A program made the translations under genes and the position numbers. The notes beneath the pieces are model-generated. The model searched no databases, was not told where the DNA came from, and was given only the letters and a program-made list of their open reading frames with translations. A DNA stretch of 5,724 bases from JALYGK01 sp036259835 (GTDB taxonomy: Bacteria; Actinomycetota; UBA4738), in assembly GCA_036259835.1 (NCBI GenBank), contig DATABA010000090.1, positions 1-5,724 on the forward strand. Reading direction: 5' to 3'. This document shows, in pieces, positions 5,062 to 5,724 of this stretch. The number at the start of each line of letters is the position of its first letter. Positions within the stretch are counted from its first letter, which is position 1.

Positions 5062-5724
5062 GGGAACCGACCTCGTTTTCCAGCACGCCCACCCCTTGGA
5101 CTTCCACTTCGATCCTGTCGCCAGGCTGAACGGGTCCGACGCCGGCCGGCGTGCCGGTCAGGATGACGTCGCCCGGGAGGAGCGTCATGACGCGAGAGAT
5201 GAACTCGATCAGGACGGACGGACCGAATGCGAGCTGCGACGTTCGCGCCGATTGTCGAACTTCGCCGTTCACCGTGCACCGGACCTCGAGGTCATCGGCG
5301 CTGAGATCCGTCTCCACCCAGGGGCCGAGCGGGCAAAAGCCGTCGAAACTCTTCGCCCTGGTCCACTGGCCATCCCGCTGCTGGAGATCCCGGGCGGTCA
5401 CGTCGTTCCCGCACGTGAACCCCAGGATCACCGAGCTCGCCTGATCCGCGGGCACGCGCCGCGCCAGACGGCCCACCACCACAGCGAGCTCCGCCTCATG
5501 GTCAACGCGGGTCACCTGGGGCGGGTACGGAATGACGTCTCCCGGTCCGATAACGGCTGTTGAGGGCTTCAAAAAGATGACGGGCTCCTCCGGAACTTCG
5601 CCCCCCATCTCGGCCGCGTGCTCCACATAGTTCTTCCCTACGGCGACGATCTTCGACGGAATCACCGGGGCCAGAAGCCGTACATCGGCGAGCGGGATCT
5701 CCTCTCCGGTGGGAACCGGATCCT
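5054..5724 (-). CDS. Fumarylacetoacetate hydrolase (FAH) family protein, start outside window
   Basis: The frame is open to the right edge (222 residues visible), so the true start lies beyond the window. A GTG at 5665 is internal, because conserved family sequence continues upstream of it (T-G-E-E-I-P-L-A-D-V-R-L-L-A-P-V). Counting from the first whole codon at the edge, there is I-V-A-V-G-K-N-Y (25-32), D-H-E-A-E-L-A-V-V-V-G with E76 and E78, G-N-D-V-T-A-R-D-L-Q with D107, and R-A-K-S-F-D-G-F with K124. It ends with G-D-V-I-L-T-G-T-P-A-G-V-G. E76, E78 and D107 match the Mg/Mn triad of the family. Relatives hydrolyse or decarboxylate acylpyruvates or oxaloacetate, or isomerise 2-hydroxyhepta-2,4-dienedioate in homoprotocatechuate breakdown; this one cannot be assigned more exactly. 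Its TGA overlaps gltX by 8 nt, so the two are probably co-transcribed, as in mycobacteria where a FAH-family gene precedes the gltX homologue. Confidence 0.93.
   Translation of the reverse strand, partial: DPVPTGEEIPLADVRLLAPVIPSKIVAVGKNYVEHAAEMGGEVPEEPVIFLKPSTAVIGPGDVIPYPPQVTRVDHEAELAVVVGRLARRVPADQASSVILGFTCGNDVTARDLQQRDGQWTRAKSFDGFCPLGPWVETDLSADDLEVRCTVNGEVRQSARTSQLAFGPSVLIEFISRVMTLLPGDVILTGTPAGVGPVQPGDRIEVEVQGVGVLENEVGSRE

Noticed and set aside
5054..5665. Treating the GTG at 5665 as the start of the FAH-family gene
   Set aside because: The frame stays open to the right edge and the upstream codons encode the conserved T-G-E-E-I-P-L-A-D-V-R-L-L-A-P segment, so the gene is truncated by the window rather than starting here.

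Overview
The window is compact, GC-rich bacterial chromosomal DNA. It holds seven protein genes, two of them cut by the window edges. No RNA gene, CRISPR array, insertion sequence or phage gene was seen. Three things suggest a high-GC actinobacterium or, less likely, a chloroflexote: a Ddn-type (F420H2-dependent) oxidoreductase, an F420/NADP-type reductase homologue, and a fumarylacetoacetate-hydrolase-family gene overlapping gltX. Mycobacteria also have a FAH-family gene next to gltX. The lineage is an inference from gene content; no rRNA or marker phylogeny is available here.

Left part (1-2615, all minus strand). Reading in the direction of transcription, the genes are: a 146-aa deazaflavin(F420)-dependent nitroreductase-family protein (2615-2175); an 87-bp gap; a 215-aa F420/NADP oxidoreductase-like Rossmann protein (2087-1440); a divergent pirin-type bicupin (1420-608); and a second, more typical pirin (611 to beyond the left edge). 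The last three are tightly packed (19-nt gap, then a 4-nt ATGA overlap) and form a clear operon. The set looks like a small redox or detoxification unit, possibly acting on quinone or phenolic compounds, but its substrates cannot be read from the sequence.

Middle (2616-2777). This is a 162-bp divergent promoter region. It contains a perfect 7-bp inverted repeat with a 5-bp spacer (2670-2688) lying across a candidate minus-strand -10 element, as expected for a repressor operator. To its right a plus-strand gene (2778-3590) encodes a five-helix membrane protein of unknown function. It appears to be built from two copies of one two-helix module, the first carrying a long Pro/Thr/Ser-rich external loop.

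Right part (3595-5724, minus strand). A FAH-family hydrolase/isomerase (start beyond the right edge) overlaps by 8 nt the GTG start of a full-length glutamyl-tRNA synthetase gene. The membrane-protein gene and gltX converge with only 4 bp between their stop codons and no visible terminator.

Most of the window is ordinary core or accessory metabolism. The less usual items are the duplicated membrane module, the strong operator-like palindrome, the paired pirins behind an NADP/F420 reductase homologue, and the variant KMSKS and zinc motifs of the glutamyl-tRNA synthetase.
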